Positions 1 through 12,129 of a stretch of 64,000 nt of DNA are shown piece by piece. The notes under the pieces were generated by a model that saw only the letters and a list, made by a program, of their open reading frames with translations, had not been told where the DNA came from and made no database searches. The position numbers and the translations under genes were made by a program. Numbering within the stretch: position 1 is the stretch's first letter; every line of letters begins with the position of its first letter. Source of the stretch: Micractinium sp. NFX-FRZ (Eukaryota; Chlorophyta; Trebouxiophyceae; Chlorellales; Chlorellaceae); the NCBI GenBank assembly GCA_029339195.1, contig JAPTJF010000155.1, forward strand, positions 59,275 to 123,274. The letters run 5' to 3'.

Positions 1-2
1 CA

Positions 3-119
3 CCAGGCGACGAGGTGCTGGCAGCCCAGGCCGAGTACAAGATGCTGCAGTGCGATCTCACAGCGGAGGAGGCGCCGCGGTGGCGGGCGGTGAAGAAAGA
101 AGTGGTGGAAGTGGAGTGA
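3..119 (+). CDS. 3' end of an unknown gene (partial, cut by window edge)
   Basis: An open frame enters at the left edge and reads 38 codons to TGA at 117-119. The visible tail is charged and helical-looking (..AEYKMLQCDLTAEEAPRWR.., then KKEVVEVE at the very end). A TGTAA poly(A)-type motif follows 336 bases downstream with no other gene in between, which supports a real C-terminus on this strand. I do not recognise the protein; too little remains to assign a family. It is tail-to-tail with the exportin-4 gene. A chance open frame is possible because the stretch is short. Confidence 0.5.
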   Translation, partial: PGDEVLAAQAEYKMLQCDLTAEEAPRWRAVKKEVVEVE

Positions 120-454
120 TGAGGGCGGAGGGGCCCGGCCACGTGCGCTGCTGCAGCTCGCGCGTGCATATCTGCCCACCAACTTGAATAGTTTTCGACC
201 CGTGATTGATGTGTATTGATTCATGTTTTGTGCTCATGCTTGTCAACGTGGGCGTATGGCAGGTATTTGACACAGCAAACCAACGAGTACTGGCAGCTGA
301 ATTATCGTGATCAGCTGTTGAAGCGATGCTTATGGTGCTTTGCTGCAAGCTTTCCAAGGTCACCCGCCTGCCCGTCTGCCTGCGCTGGGCGAAACGCCAG
401 GGCGCGCAGCTTTTCCTAGTCTGCCGTTGAACAATCGTGACATTTCACACAACC

Positions 455-459
455 TGTAA
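455..459 (+). promoter_or_regulatory. TGTAA poly(A) signal of the left-edge gene
   Basis: TGTAA is the usual polyadenylation motif of chlorophyte nuclear genes. It sits 336 bases after the stop at 117-119 and before the convergent exportin-4 gene, so it probably ends the left-edge transcript. Confidence 0.4.
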
Positions 460-637
460 TTGATACAGCGCACAAGATGGGTCGGCAGGGCAAGTGCGCT
501 GGTGATGAGATCAAATCAGATCGGATGAAAGAGCGTGCAGCAGTTTGAAGAGCTCGTTGGTTTTGTTTTTGTCTAGCCTGGCTCAGCTTCCGCACAGGCC
601 GCCTGCCTGCCTACTTCATGCAGTTGCCCTGGCCTGC

Positions 638-1573
638 CTACCGCACGTACACCGCGCCGCGCATGTCCACCACCGCCCGGCTCAGCGCCTTGGCAAACGC
701 GCGCCTCGCCTGCCGGTCCAGGCTGGCAGCTGCGCCCACCTGCGCCACTAGCGCACTAAAGGCCGCCTGTGCAGAGGCCTACGTGAAATAGAAGCGGAAG
801 GGGGCGATTTGGTGGGCGGGTGATGAGCGGGGGGACACAGGGGCTGGCTGGACAGGCGGCGCGCTGGCGAGCACAGGCAAGACAGTTTGCCCAGGGAGAC
901 GGGCAGGCATTTCCCTCTGCGCAAGACTCCCTGCCACGCTCCTCTTCCCGCAAGTGCCCTTCTTTGCCACGTATCGCCCACAACTTCCTGCGTAACACAC
1001 AGCTCCTGGCCGCCGCCCTGGCTGCCCTCAACGTCAGACCTCCTCCAGCCCGCCCTCACCTTGGCCGCCCCATCCGCGCACGCCGCCAGCAGCGCCTCCC
1101 CCTGCCATGTGCACACTCCCGAGCGGCATTTCGACCACATTTACTCAACACTGTTACCACGTCCGCCCGCGCCCGCCCTCACCTTGGCCGCCCCGTCGGC
1201 GCACGCCGCCAGCAGCGCCTCCCCCGCCCGCTGCAGCACCGGCGGGTCTGCCAGCGCCAGAGGGAGCACCGCCTCTGCTGCATGGTCCACCGCCTCCAGG
1301 CCTGCATCACCATGCACCAGGCGCTGCAGGGAGGCCAGAAGGAGGGAGCCCAAGGGGGTGGTGCCGTCTGGACCTGCAGGAGTGGCAACGGGGGTGGGAA
1401 GGCGCGGGGGGGGAGAGCAGGGTTGCGTAAGAGGGGAAGGCGCGGAGGAGAGAGCAAGGGGAAAGGCGCGGGGGAGAGAGCAGGGTTGCGTAGGAGGGGA
1501 AGGAGAGGAGCGGAGTGAAAGGCATGGCTGCCCTAAGGTGAGCGCACTCAGGCAGCCATGCGGGGAGGGACGA

Positions 1574-1627
<54 letters not shown>

Positions 1628-4600
1628 AGTGCAATGAAGAGACGGGCAGGCAGCCAGACGAGCACCAGGCAGACGGCCAGGTCGTTCAAATAATAAGCAT
1701 GGGCAGGCGGGCAGAGGGGTCGCACCTGCCGTGTTGTTATGCCCCAGCCCGGGACCGCCGGCGGCCACTTGCTGCACGTGGTAGCGTGCCAGGGCGGCCG
1801 CCGCCTCAAACACGGCCTGAAGGGGCGGAGAGGTGGGGAGCATGTGGTGGGCACGGGGGAGGGCAGCCAACGAGGGAGCAGTGCTCATGTTCCAGGGTCC
1901 CACATCGTGCGGCAGCACTGCTCGTGCCCAGGTGATCGTGCCCAAGCCCTGCAGCTGTCAACGCACCCAACGTGCACCGCTCTGCCTTGCTGCTGTGGGC
2001 CACGTCCCCTCTAAGACCCCACCCCTCCGTGCGCCCCACCCACCTGCGTGACTTCCTCGTCCCCCGTGGCCCCCACCCCAAACTGCAGGGTGGACAGCAG
2101 TGTCTGGAAGACACGCGGCGGCAGGGCGGCCATGCGCTCCGGGTACACCTGCTCACGCAGGATCCGAGCACAACAAGAACGGGTAAAGTTTAGTGTGTGG
2201 TGTACTGGCTGGGGGTAGAAGGCAGCAGGGCGGCCATGCACTCAGGGTACACCTGCTCACGCAGGATCCGGGCCCAAGGAGCAGAGCTCGGTCAGTGTGT
2301 GGTGTGCAGCAGCTGCTGGCATGGGTTGCAGACCTGGGTGCCCCTTCCTCTTCCTCCCAAGCATGCATGCCAGCAGAGCACTGCGGGGAGCGCCCCACCC
2401 CTTGCCCACCAGCGCAGCAAGCCACCTTGCTCACTCTCCCCAACAAATTAAACCTGCCTCCAGCACGTGCGCCAGTGGGCGCGGCGCACCCCTGCCCCTC
2501 CAGCACACGACCACCAGGCGCAGCAAGCCCCCTTGCTCTGATGCCACATCAGAATCAGCAACTCACCTCCAGCATGTGCGCCAGCAGGGCGAAGTAGGAG
2601 CGGCAGAGCTTGGGGAACTTGAGGAGCTCCAGGGAGAGCAGCGGCACCAGCACATCCAGCCCAGCAAACACGGTCTGCAACGTATATGTGCGGGAGAGCG
2701 GAATACTGCTCTCAATGGCTGGGCGGTTGGGACGGGCACGCAGGCAGCCTCTGGGACCAGAGCGCAAACATGTTCTGAGTGGGAAGGGCAGGCCAGGGCG
2801 ATACGTCGGGCTCCTGCCCCCCGGGAAGAACGCCCCACACAGCCAATATGAAGCCACTGCTCGACGCGGCTGTGCCGCCACCCTCCATCTGTCACCTGCG
2901 CCACGTCCGCTCCCTCCCCGGTTGCCGCCACACCGCCCGCCGCACCGCCGCCGCCGCTGCCGCCGCCAGCCGCCTGCCAGTCCCCTTGCGTCAGCTTGGT
3001 GAGCAGCTTGATGAGGGCGCGCAGGTCTTGGTACCGCTCGGACAGGGCCTCCGCCGCTAGCGCCTTGCTGGCGGACACGCTCACCTGGCCCTGCAGGGGT
3101 TAGGGAGGGCGGGGGTTTGCCCAGCAGGGAGGGGTGGGGGTGTCAAGCCGCTGGGGCTCCTTCCCCCCAAGCGCAGGAGGAAGATGCCAGGCAACTTGAG
3201 AAGCAAGGAATCAGCTGCCCTCCCACCCACGCGTCTTTGTGGTGCCCGTTATGGCTGCCCTCCCCTCTCACCCACCCACCAGGTTGTGGGCCGAGTAGAT
3301 CTGCAGCAGGCGCAGGCTCCAGCTGCACAGCGCCCCAGCATCCGCTGGCGCCAGGTAGGCAGCGTGTCCCTCCACCACATCCCCGGCCAACTTCAGTATG
3401 AGGGTCAGGGCCACGGGTTGGGTGCGGCAGGCGTCAAATAGGGTGGCCAGGGCGGGCGCCACGCTGCTAAACTGCAGGTCCAGGCAGGGGCAGGTGGGCA
3501 GGGCAGGGCGGGGCAGGCGGTGAGGCAAAGTCGAGCAGGGTACGTACCCGCCGTGCCTCGAGATTCCTGGTTCCAGGACCAGGCTGCTATGCACGCTCTT
3601 CAGCACACCCAGGGCTGCCAGCAGGAGGGGTGGAAACATGGAAGCGGCAGCAGGCCAGGCGGCCCAGGCGGCTTGCCTGCTGGAAGAGCGCTGCCTGGGT
3701 GGCGGGCAGCGTGCCCCGCACCGCCCCCCGCAGCCGCTCTAGTAGAGACACCACAAGGTGCAGGCCGTCTGCACGCTGCAGCGCTGCGCGTGCTGCCGCC
3801 TCGCTGGCGCCTAGCGTGCGCAGCTGGGCCGCCGTGTTCTCCAACAGGTGCCCTGCCCAGCTGCCTGCGTCGCCCTGCCAGCCCTCTGCCGCCGCCAGCA
3901 GCAGCGACTGCAGCAGCCGCCGCTGCACCTTTTTCGCGAGCTGCAGGAGCCCAGCGTCGCCCCGCCCCACTGCGTCACACAAGTTGTTCCAGGCGGGTGC
4001 GTCCAGCAGGGCACGGCGACCCGCCGGGCGGCGCAGCAGCGCGGTCAGCAGGCGGGCGCACACTGCCTCGTGCAGCGCCCGCTCGCCGGGATACCCGGTC
4101 AGCGCTGCCAGCACCAAGCTGACCAGCATCTGCAGTTGCAGGTGGGCAGAGGAGTGGGTAAGCACACAGTGGTGGGCAGAGAATATGAACACTGAGACGC
4201 ATGGGGGTACACAGTCAGCGCTGCCAGCACCAAGCAGACCAGCATCTGCTGGTGGGGAGGGCAGGCAGGGGGAAGCAGCAAGGCAGAGGGGTGAGTGATG
4301 AGGAGCGGTGAGCTGGGAGGCGGGGGTCTGAGCTGGGGTATGAGGTTGGGTGTGAGGTCGGGCTGAGGTGGGGCAGAGGTGGCGTGGACTGGGGAGGTTG
4401 AATGGGGTCAAAAGGCCGGGGCTGCTGTGCAAGCAGCTGCGCACTTTCACCTCCTGATCCTTCACCAAAGAAACGGCCACACGGCCAGGCCCAGCAGCCG
4501 CACACGTCTCTTCTGGCACCGCTTCCCTGCAGACACGGCACACTACAACTACAACCCACCTGCGCTGCCTGCGTGCCGCCCTGCGAGCCTGCCCCAAATG

Positions 4601-7600
4601 CAGCAATGAGGGCGGGGGAGCCTCCCTCTTCAAGCATCAGGTAGGTGTCCGCCCAGCGTGCCAGCGAGGCGGCAGCAACCTCCATAAGCCTGCAGGCGGT
4701 ACAGAGGCAAGGTTGGCAGTGTTGGGGGTGGGGTGCGTGGTGGGGTGTTGATCTGGCAGGGCAGCCACCTCCACGAGCCTGCAGAAGCCCGGGAGAACAG
4801 AGGTAAAGGTGGGTGGGAGACGAGCGGGCTCCTTTGCAGGGCGTCTTATGTTCGCCGAGGGAGCATCTCCGCAAACTGCGGACCAGCGGCAGCTAATTCC
4901 ACCACATGTACGTACCCTGGGCTAGAGGGGTGGGCTGGGTGTGGCGTACATGGCCCAACAAAGCACAGCACAGCACAGCAACACTGCGCAGCATGCTACC
5001 CAAGCTTGCCTGGGACTGGCGCCCAGCTGTCCCACATTTGCCAGGCAGTGGCTGCCCAGCGCCAGCAGCCCAGCAGACAGGCGCTCTGCCGGGTCGCCGG
5101 CCCCGGCCCCAGCGCATGCTGCTGCTGCTGCCTCGCAGGCCTGGATGATTGGCAGCGGCGGCAGCGGGGTCTCCCCGTCGCCGTCATCTGCTAGCACGTG
5201 GCCGCACATGGTTGTGAGCCAGCAGAGCTGCTCAAGCGGCACGCTGGGGTCGGCGCCTGCACACAACGACGGGCATGCGTGCGTTTGAGTCAGAAGGCAG
5301 CGGCCCGCCGGCTGAGTGATAAGCTCAACTTGTTGCATCAGAGGACAGGTGGGGGAGCACAGTTGGATCAGCGCCTGCTGTGAGGCCGGGCCTGGGAGCG
5401 GGCGGGGCGGTGGGCAGGCACTTGCGGGTGGGACACAGACAGGCTGGGCACATCTGCGCCAATGCACTCAGGGTGCCACTGCATGCAGCGGGGAGCATCC
5501 CTGGGGAAACTCCCTGGCGGTATCACCAAGCGTGCCCAGCTAGCTGGATGCCTCACCCGACTGCAGGCACTGCTGCAGCTGCGCCAGGCACCCTTGCACC
5601 ACCCTCCACAAAATCAGGCGCGTCCAAAGCTGCTGTGGTAAGGGTTACAATGCAACACTCACCCGACTGCAGGCACTGCTGCAGCTGCCCCAAGCAGCCT
5701 TGCAGGCGGTCGGCCAGCAGGGGCAGCGATAGGGAGGCGGCGGCGCGCCCCAGGGCGGCCACGCGCGCCAGCCACTCCTCCGTCTGCAGGTTCTCCCCAC
5801 CCTCCACCTCCTCTGCAGTGAACAGGGAGCATAACATTACTAGAATGAGTGCATCGTGCGTTAGATAGCCCTGACAAGATATGTAGGCCAGCTCGACAGT
5901 CACTCCTCCGTCTGCACATTCTCTGCAGGGCACAGGAGCCGGCGTGCAAATGGCGGAGGCACACTGTCTTGCAGTGCATTTCATGGGCAAAACACTTCGC
6001 ATGTAGCTGCGCATCGGCTCGGCATCTTGCTTTGCCTCTCTGAACCAGCCCAATTGTTCCAGGCCAGCTCAGCTCGTGCATGCCAGCTCAGCATGTGCCA
6101 GCTCAGCATGTGCCAGCTCACCGTCGTCCTCCAGCGCTTCTGCTGCCGCCTGCTGCATTCCTTTCTCCACCACAGACAGAAACACCGCAGCAGCGGCCTG
6201 CACGCAAGGCGGGCAAGCAGGAGAGTTGGCCGGGTGCAAGGCGAAGGCGGAAGGTGCAGCGGGCGCATGGCATGAACCACCACCAGCGGCAGAAGCCGCA
6301 CCGACACCACTAGCCTGCCGAAGGGTGTCACCAACGTAGCTATACAACCCTTGCCACCCAGCGCGCACCTGCACGGCTGCTTGTGAGGAGCCCAGGGGTC
6401 CTCGGCAGGGGTCAGCTACCAGCTCCACCCATGCCTCTAACAGTAGCTCTGCTGCCTCCCCCTCCCAATCCAAGTCGGAGCCCTGGGCTGAGGCCGCCAG
6501 CACAGCAGTGGTCAGCTCGGACAGCAGGCCCAGCACGCCTCCCCCGCCAGGTGGCAGGCCCAGGCTGGGAGAGGCAGCTTCAAAGCCGGCAGCACGGTGC
6601 ACCGCTGCAGCCGCCAGCAGCGAGCGGCAGGCGGAGAGCAGGCGTGCCTCGCCGCCGCTGTGCGGGGGGTGTGCGGCGGACCAGCGCGCGGCGTCGACGG
6701 CGGCGGCGGCGGGGGCCACCCACGGCAGCAGGAGGCGCAGCATGCTGAGCAGGTGCGCCTCACGGGGCGACGGCTGCGGCAAAGACGAGGGGCAGTGTGG
6801 GAACGTGGGAGGATAGCTCGGTACGGCAGGTGGGTCAGCAGGAGGGGCACAGCTTTCTGTGAGCACCGGGCAAATTGCAGCATGGGGCATAAACGTATGG
6901 GCCTGCATGGGCGCTGCGCACAGCAGTACACCCCACCCAACCACAGCAGGGCACAGCAGGCGCACACAGTCCTCACCTGCGGTGCCAGGCCCAGCGCCGC
7001 CCGGCCGCCGGGAGCGTCTGACGGGCCAAACACCTCGCCGCTCAGCCCACACAGCTGCTCTATGATTCGCAGCACAGCCGCTGACAGGGGCGTCTCTGCC
7101 GCCTGCGTCTGGCTGCAGGCAGTGCGTGGAAGGCATCCAGCAAGCAGGGTGAGTCCGGGGGGGTTCAGGGGCACATGTGCAGTGAGATGCAGGGCTGCAC
7201 GGCGGGTTGAACACAGTGCTATGGGCGACAGAAGGAAGCAGGAGGGGAAGACCAAGAGTTGAGACACAGATCTATGCAGAGGCAGGGGGAGGAGGCAAGG
7301 GTGCAAGTGACGCCAGCTCACCAGACCGCTTGTGCCAGCTGCGCCAGCCAGGCCCAGCCGTCCTGCGGCAGCATGGCCTCACGCCAGCTGGCAGGCGGCC
7401 GCAGGTGGGCTGCCTCGGCTGCTGGCCGCCCAGAGTCGAGAAGCCGCCAGACGCCGCTGCCGTCGGCTGCAGGCAAGCAAGATGGTCAGAACTCACAGGG
7501 GAGGCAGGGAGGCACGCCTGGTCAGCGGCGGGGGCCAGAACACACTGTGCCCTTCAGGGGGCACGCACACCATGAGCGACACGCGCCCACTGGAACAAAG

Positions 7601-9405
7601 AACTGCTGAACGCGCCCCCATTGATCAACCCGCACAATTCAATCATTCAATCAAACGCACCTCTGCTGAACGACCAGCCGAGGATGGCGGATAGCAGGCG
7701 CAGCGCCGCCAGGCATACGCCCGCCCCGTCGGCGCCGGCAGCTGCTGCAGGGGCGGCCTCCCGGGCGGACGCCAGCGCGTGCTGCAGCAGGCCGTGCAGG
7801 TAGCCCTCTTCCAGCAGCTCCCGGCACCGCTCGTGCACCTCCCTGCGGCGGCATGAGTGAGGTTCAGAGTCAGGTGTTTAGAGGGGCAGCAGAGCAGCTG
7901 GCCACGTGGGTTGCCCGTTCCAAGTAGCTCCCGGCACCGCCGCTCGTGCACCTCCCTGCGGTGGGTGAAGCGGCGGCAAACACGAAGTCAGGATCAGGGC
8001 CAGGGTGGGGAGCAGAGCAGTAGGGCGTACCCTGCCAGGCCCAGCTTCCCCTTCTGCCCACAGTCTAACATCAGCATAACCAACGCTCTCCATTCGCACC
8101 ACCCACCACCTAACCGCCCATCATCCAACCGCCGCCCCACCCACCATCCCATGCACCCGCCCAACATCCCACCCTTTCACCCACCAGGTAAGCCCCATCT
8201 GACTGGCGGTGTGCGGCGAGAACTCCTCCACTACTGCTGCAAGCAAGTCCAAGCCAGTGCGCCGCGCTTCCGCCGTGCCCAGCTGTGCAGCCTGGCTGTG
8301 GATTCCGGTTAAAGCAGCGTCACGCTCAGCAGGCGCAGCATCCAGCCAGCCGCGCTTGATGACGGCAGCAGCAGTGGCGCACACCTGCTGGGTAGGTGGT
8401 GCAGCGCAGGCAGGCAGGTGGGCGGGCATGCGGCTGCTTGAAACACCGTTGCTCACAGGTTGATTGCCTCTGCTGCCAACCCTCCGCTGCCAACCAGCCC
8501 GCTCCACGGCACCCGCAAAAACCAGCCCATCCGGCACACCTGCTTCACAGCAGCAGGCGTGCAGGGGCAGATGCCAGCAGGGGCAATTGCGGTGTGTGCA
8601 GCAGAGACACGCGGCCACCCAGTGGTCCACCACCGATGTGCCTTATATAGCATCCCTCCTCCCAGCCCGCCTGCTGCACTCTCCCTCCCGGCGCACCTGC
8701 CTCCGCAGCAGCGGGCGTGGGTCGGCTGCCAGCTGGGAGAGGGCGGTGTGGAGGAGGAACTGCAGGGTGGCCTGCTGCGCCTGGGGGCCTACCACCGCCC
8801 AGCGTCCCAGCATCACTTCCCGCAACGCCAGCACGGCCTGGCACAGAGGAGGCAGGGGGCGGGCAGGGGCAGGCGCGGGGCGTGAGGCGGTGGCGGAGAA
8901 GCGGCCCAGCACACAGGCAGCAGGGCCGGTTTGGGAGTGGGGCGGCTTTCATGAAAGCAGCAATACCATGGAAGAGATGGTATACTTATACATGAGCTCC
9001 TGCAGTACTGCCAAACCATTCAAAGCATCACTCGGCCCCTGCTCTGCGCTTCACCTGAAACTGCACCGCCTCATCCCCCGACTGCTGCAGGATGCCCACA
9101 CACGCCTCCACGCTGGCTGTGCGCCGAAACTCCTGCAGTGCAGCATCTGCCTGCGCTCGGGTGGCGGGGTTCTGCGGCAGGGAGAGGGGCGCATGGCTTT
9201 TAACGGAGCTTGAGCTGCCAGGGGTGGGTGAGTGGCGGCGGCGGCGGCGGCAATAGCGGCAGCGGCCGCTGGTGAGCACACGAGGAGCGGCAGCACCGGC
9301 GCGCACTGTAGCCGCATTAATCAGCTGTCCTGCGGGGCCAGCCCAGCTCCTCACATGCAGCCCCGCGCACGCCTCGGCAAAAGCCGCCAGCACAGAGGGG
9401 TCCAT
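638..9405 (-). CDS. XPO4: exportin-4 (karyopherin-beta nuclear transport receptor)
   Basis: Importin-beta/exportin family receptor that carries cargo across the nuclear pore with Ran-GTP. About 21 exons read from ATG at 9405 (MDPSVLAAFAEACAGLH, exon 9355-9405) to TAG at 638-640. Order and content match exportin-4 throughout: a block with AAAVIKRGWLDAA near 8.35 kb (N-terminal HEAT repeats), ADDGDGETPLPPLPI near 5.2 kb, LARWADTYLMLEEG near 4.65 kb, ERYQDLRALIKLLTKLTQ near 3.0 kb, and LLSLELLKFPKLCRSYFALL near 2.6 kb. Each has a counterpart at the same place in animal XPO4. Exon 1 ends CAT|GTGAGG and exon 2 (9055-9171) starts after CCGCAG, which confirms the start. Gly/Ala-rich inserts (about 2.9 kb) lengthen loops. 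Several introns hold decayed copies of neighbouring exon edges, and one holds a long CTG tract. Promoter is probably shared with PIG-C. Confidence 0.9.
1050..1227. repeat. duplicated exon edge in an XPO4 intron
   Basis: The 3' edge of the XPO4 exon near 1.18-1.37 kb, with its donor site, is seen at about 1173-1226. An almost identical copy of roughly 55 bases lies at about 1051-1105, 122 bases further into the intron. Only a few substitutions separate them, so the duplication is recent. The second copy is not needed for the reading frame. Confidence 0.7.
1390..1515. repeat. purine-rich intronic minisatellite
   Basis: Degenerate tandem units of the type GGAAGGCGCGGGGGAGAGAG and CAGGGTTGCGTAGGAGGGGA alternate here, inside an XPO4 intron. 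The plus strand is almost free of pyrimidines across it. No coding role seen. Confidence 0.6.
1575..1625. repeat. perfect (CTG)17 / (CAG)17 trinucleotide repeat
   Basis: Seventeen uninterrupted CTG units on the plus strand (CAG on the XPO4 coding strand). It lies in the intron between the XPO4 exons near 1.37 and 1.74 kb, so it is not translated. Perfect purity suggests length instability. Confidence 0.95.
2130..2280. repeat. duplicated exon 5' edge, XPO4
   Basis: The XPO4 exon beginning near 2165 (coding ..REQVYPERMAALPP..) has its acceptor-side sequence repeated at about 2236-2277. About 35 of 40 bases match, including GGGTACACCTGCTCACGCAG. The copy sits in the upstream intron. Confidence 0.7.
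4097..4250. repeat. duplicated exon 5' edge, XPO4
   Basis: The exon edge at 4097-4135 (plus-strand text contains GCTGCCAGCACCAAGCTGAC) is repeated at 4210-4249 with two or three changes, 113 bases upstream on the coding strand, inside the intron. Confidence 0.75.
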
Positions 9406-9732
9406 TGCGCCCCACGGATGGTGTGCGAGGTCAGAGCATAAAACTCGAACTGTCTGCAATAGCCGATTGCGATACAGCGAAAGACAGAGGGAGTTTGGGG
9501 CTGGCAGCCTTTCTTGCCCGCATTTTTGACCGAGCAGAAGCCACCAGCCCGCTGTATGTTCCGCTGTATCGTCCATAGGCCATCGCTCACCCTCATTGGC
9601 GTATTTTGAGCAGCTCACTTGAGCGCAGAGCCAATTCCCCGATCAGTCCTGCTCTCTCCCAGCCTCGTTGCCCAGATGAGACTGCCATATCAAATATAAC
9701 TCGACCAATAGAGGTATACATCAGCCGAAGCA
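9406..9732. promoter_or_regulatory. shared divergent promoter region XPO4 / PIG-C
   Basis: 327 bases separate the two start codons, which face away from each other. The stretch is lower in GC than the flanking coding DNA and holds both 5' UTRs. No single box could be assigned with confidence. The organisation suggests a bidirectional promoter. Confidence 0.5.
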
Positions 9733-11411
9733 ATGCAGCGGCGCGCAGCAGCTCCAGGGCCGAGCGCTGCCGCCGCCGCCGCTGCGCCGCCACCGCCACC
9801 TCCCACGCAGCAGGCCTGGCGCAAGGTGCTGTGGGCACGCCAGGAGGGGTACGACGACGCACACACGGGGGAGAGTTTTCTGGAGGAGCTAGTGGTGAAT
9901 GCCACTGTGCCACACCGGGACTACGGCACTGTCGTCTGGTCAAGCTTGGTGGTTGACCAACAGCTGAGCACTGTGGCGGCAGTGGGTTCCGCCTCCTATC
10001 ACCTGTATCAAGTGAGTGGGTGGTGCAGCTTCTTCTCTGCTTTGCGTTGATCTGCTTGGACGTTGAAGAGACATGCTATGAGTTATCCGCAAGGGTGCCA
10101 CTTCTTGCGAAAGACGGCGTCTGCTGTTGCATTCAGCTGGAGGCTCCCTGTGCTGCTCGCCGCGCCTCCCGATTCCTGCCATCCGACTTCTGCACGCCCG
10201 CCTGCCCGTCCCTGCAGGGCACCGTCACCCCCCGCCAGCTGCTGCTTGCCGACGTGCTGCTGATGCTTCTCGGGGCGCTGCTGTACCTGGGCAGCGCCGC
10301 CTGGGCGGCTGCCAAGGGGACAGCAGCGGCTGCGCTGGGCGACCCGGCTGCCGACGGCTGTCGCAGCCTGTCAACCTCTCCCGTCAAGATAATGCACCGA
10401 AAGCAGGCGGCCCAACCGGGCCATGCAGGACCAGCTGCAGCCTCGCCCAGCAAGCAACTCAGCGGCCAGCAGCAGCAGCAGCAGGGGCTTCCAGGTGCTG
10501 CCAGCTGGCGTCCCGCCATCGCCGACGGCCTGTCCAGCCTGGCGGCGCTGGCGGTGGCCACCGCCCTGCTGTCACCCCTGCTGGGCACGCTGACAGAGAC
10601 GGTCAGCTCTGACAGCATCATAGCCTGTGCCTGCCTCCTGTTGCTGGCCCACCTCTACCTGCATGACTACCACTTCACAGCCAATCTGACCTCGCAGCTC
10701 AGCGGCAGCCTGGCGCTGGGCTGCGCGGTGTGCGGCAGCGTGCTCATCGCCAGCCGGCTGGGCAGCCCCGAGGCGGTGTATGCGCAGGTGCGGCGTGAGG
10801 GGCTGGCCTGGGTTCTCGTGTTGGCTGGGGCTTTTGTTGTGAGCACGTCCATCCCTGGGCAGCCTGGAGCATGGTATGCACGGGGTCGCTGGGGTGGTTA
10901 GGCAGGGCTTCGAAGGTGGTGCTGGATTGAGTCCTTGATGCATTAGCTGTGTGGGCTTCACCAAGGCAGTGCTCCAGCCATGCCCATTGGCGGGGGCCAG
11001 GCATATTGCCTCCTCCTGCTCGCAGCACGCCTGCCTCTGGCCCCACCTGTCCCTCCATTATGATTTTCAGCCAACCAACCCCCTACCCACCTGCCCGACC
11101 CCGTACTGCAGCTGCTGCTTTCGCTGGAACTGTACATCCTTGGTCCGTACTGCCGCCGCCAGCTGGCGGCCGCCTCGCCCGCCGCCCACCTGGCGCTCAC
11201 GCTTGCCATGGTGGCAGCCGCCACGGCGCTCCTCTCCCGCCAGTCGCCGCTCCTCACCTCCTCCTTCCTCTGCTCCGCCTTGTTTGTCACTTTCCTCTGC
11301 CCTATGTGGCTGGTTCGCATCCACAAATTCAAGGCAGCAATCAACGGGCCCTGGGATGAGGCGGTGCCGCGGCTGTCGGCGGCCGTCACGCGCCACCTGT
11401 CGCGGCATTAG
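9733..11411 (+). CDS. PIGC: PIG-C / GPI2, subunit of GPI-GlcNAc transferase
   Basis: Integral ER-membrane subunit of the complex that adds GlcNAc to phosphatidylinositol, the first step of GPI-anchor synthesis. Exon 1 9733-10011 (93 codons; QQAWRKVLWARQEGYDD.., then SFLEEL and SSLVVDQQLS, matching the conserved PIG-C N-terminus) ends CAA|GTGAGT. Exon 2 starts 10218 after CCTGCAG and carries several membrane helices, GTLTETVSSDSI and HLYLHDYHF. The last exon starts near 11112 and ends FKAAINGPWDEA.., the family's signature C-terminus. The exon 2/3 junction is not clean: the obvious donor (ATG|GTATGC, 10874) and acceptor (CTGCAG, 11111) do not keep frame, so the real donor may lie elsewhere or a base may be wrong. 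An Ala/Pro-rich N-terminal insert and a Gln run are lineage-specific. Head-to-head with XPO4. Confidence 0.92.
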
Positions 11412-11486
11412 AGTACTGTGCATTCATACAGCCTCGGTGCGCTTGCCCCCCTGCAATTGTGGCTTTCGAACCCTGTGACTGGGTCG

Positions 11487-11491
11487 TGTAA
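11487..11491 (+). promoter_or_regulatory. TGTAA poly(A) signal of PIG-C
   Basis: TGTAA 76 bases after the PIG-C stop codon, followed by an AT-richer stretch, the expected arrangement for a chlorophyte 3' end. Confidence 0.5.
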
Positions 11492-12129
11492 GATATTTTG
11501 GTTGAATAGAAGCTGTGGCAGCAGCGAAGCGTGGCAATGGCAACAGGCACACACGCTTTGATATCTAAACAGTTGTTGGCGTGCCCACAACTGCCCCCGG
11601 GGGTGCCATGCGCCGCACGAAGCTGCAGGCAGGGAGACAGGCAGGCACAACATGGTTCGCAGTACAGGTGGAACGTTCCTTCTTGATGACGCCTGCATGC
11701 TGCTGTCGAACACAAACTGTACAGCTGCACACCCCTGTGGCCTGCCAGCCTCCAGGACGCAATGCAGGCTGCACATTTCAAGCTGCCAGTTGCCTCCAAG
11801 GTGTGCCTCCTCCTCTCTGCAGGCTGCCCCTGAAACCGCACCAGCGCATCGCACTGCGTCCGGCCTTGGACTGGTGCAATGCGTGATCCGAGGGGCGCAG
11901 CGAATCAGGGGGGCTTGGAGGCCTGCTGTAGTAGACTGATGGTCCTGGCGGCGCCATGGCCCACCGCTGCCCCACAAGTTTGCTGCCCCACTGCTGCCGC
12001 CTCATGTGCCTCCAAGTGCGTCCAAGGTCACCCTCACCCCTCAGAATGCCCTTCCTGTCTGCCTCTGCAGGCGCGGCTGGGCCGCCCCGCTAGCTCCGCC
12101 CACGCCCTGTGCAGCCCAGCGCGCCCCGC
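11492..12129. other. intergenic region / 5' UTR of the FAD gene
   Basis: 638 bases without a gene I can support. An open frame runs from 11879 into the first FAD-gene exon, so part of this may be leader or a longer N-terminus. The Met at 12130 gives a correct splice phase and was preferred. Confidence 0.4.

Noticed and set aside
1558..1935. Poly-Cys / poly-Ala / poly-Ser frames over the CTG tract
   Set aside because: Translation of an intronic microsatellite in three frames; no coding support.
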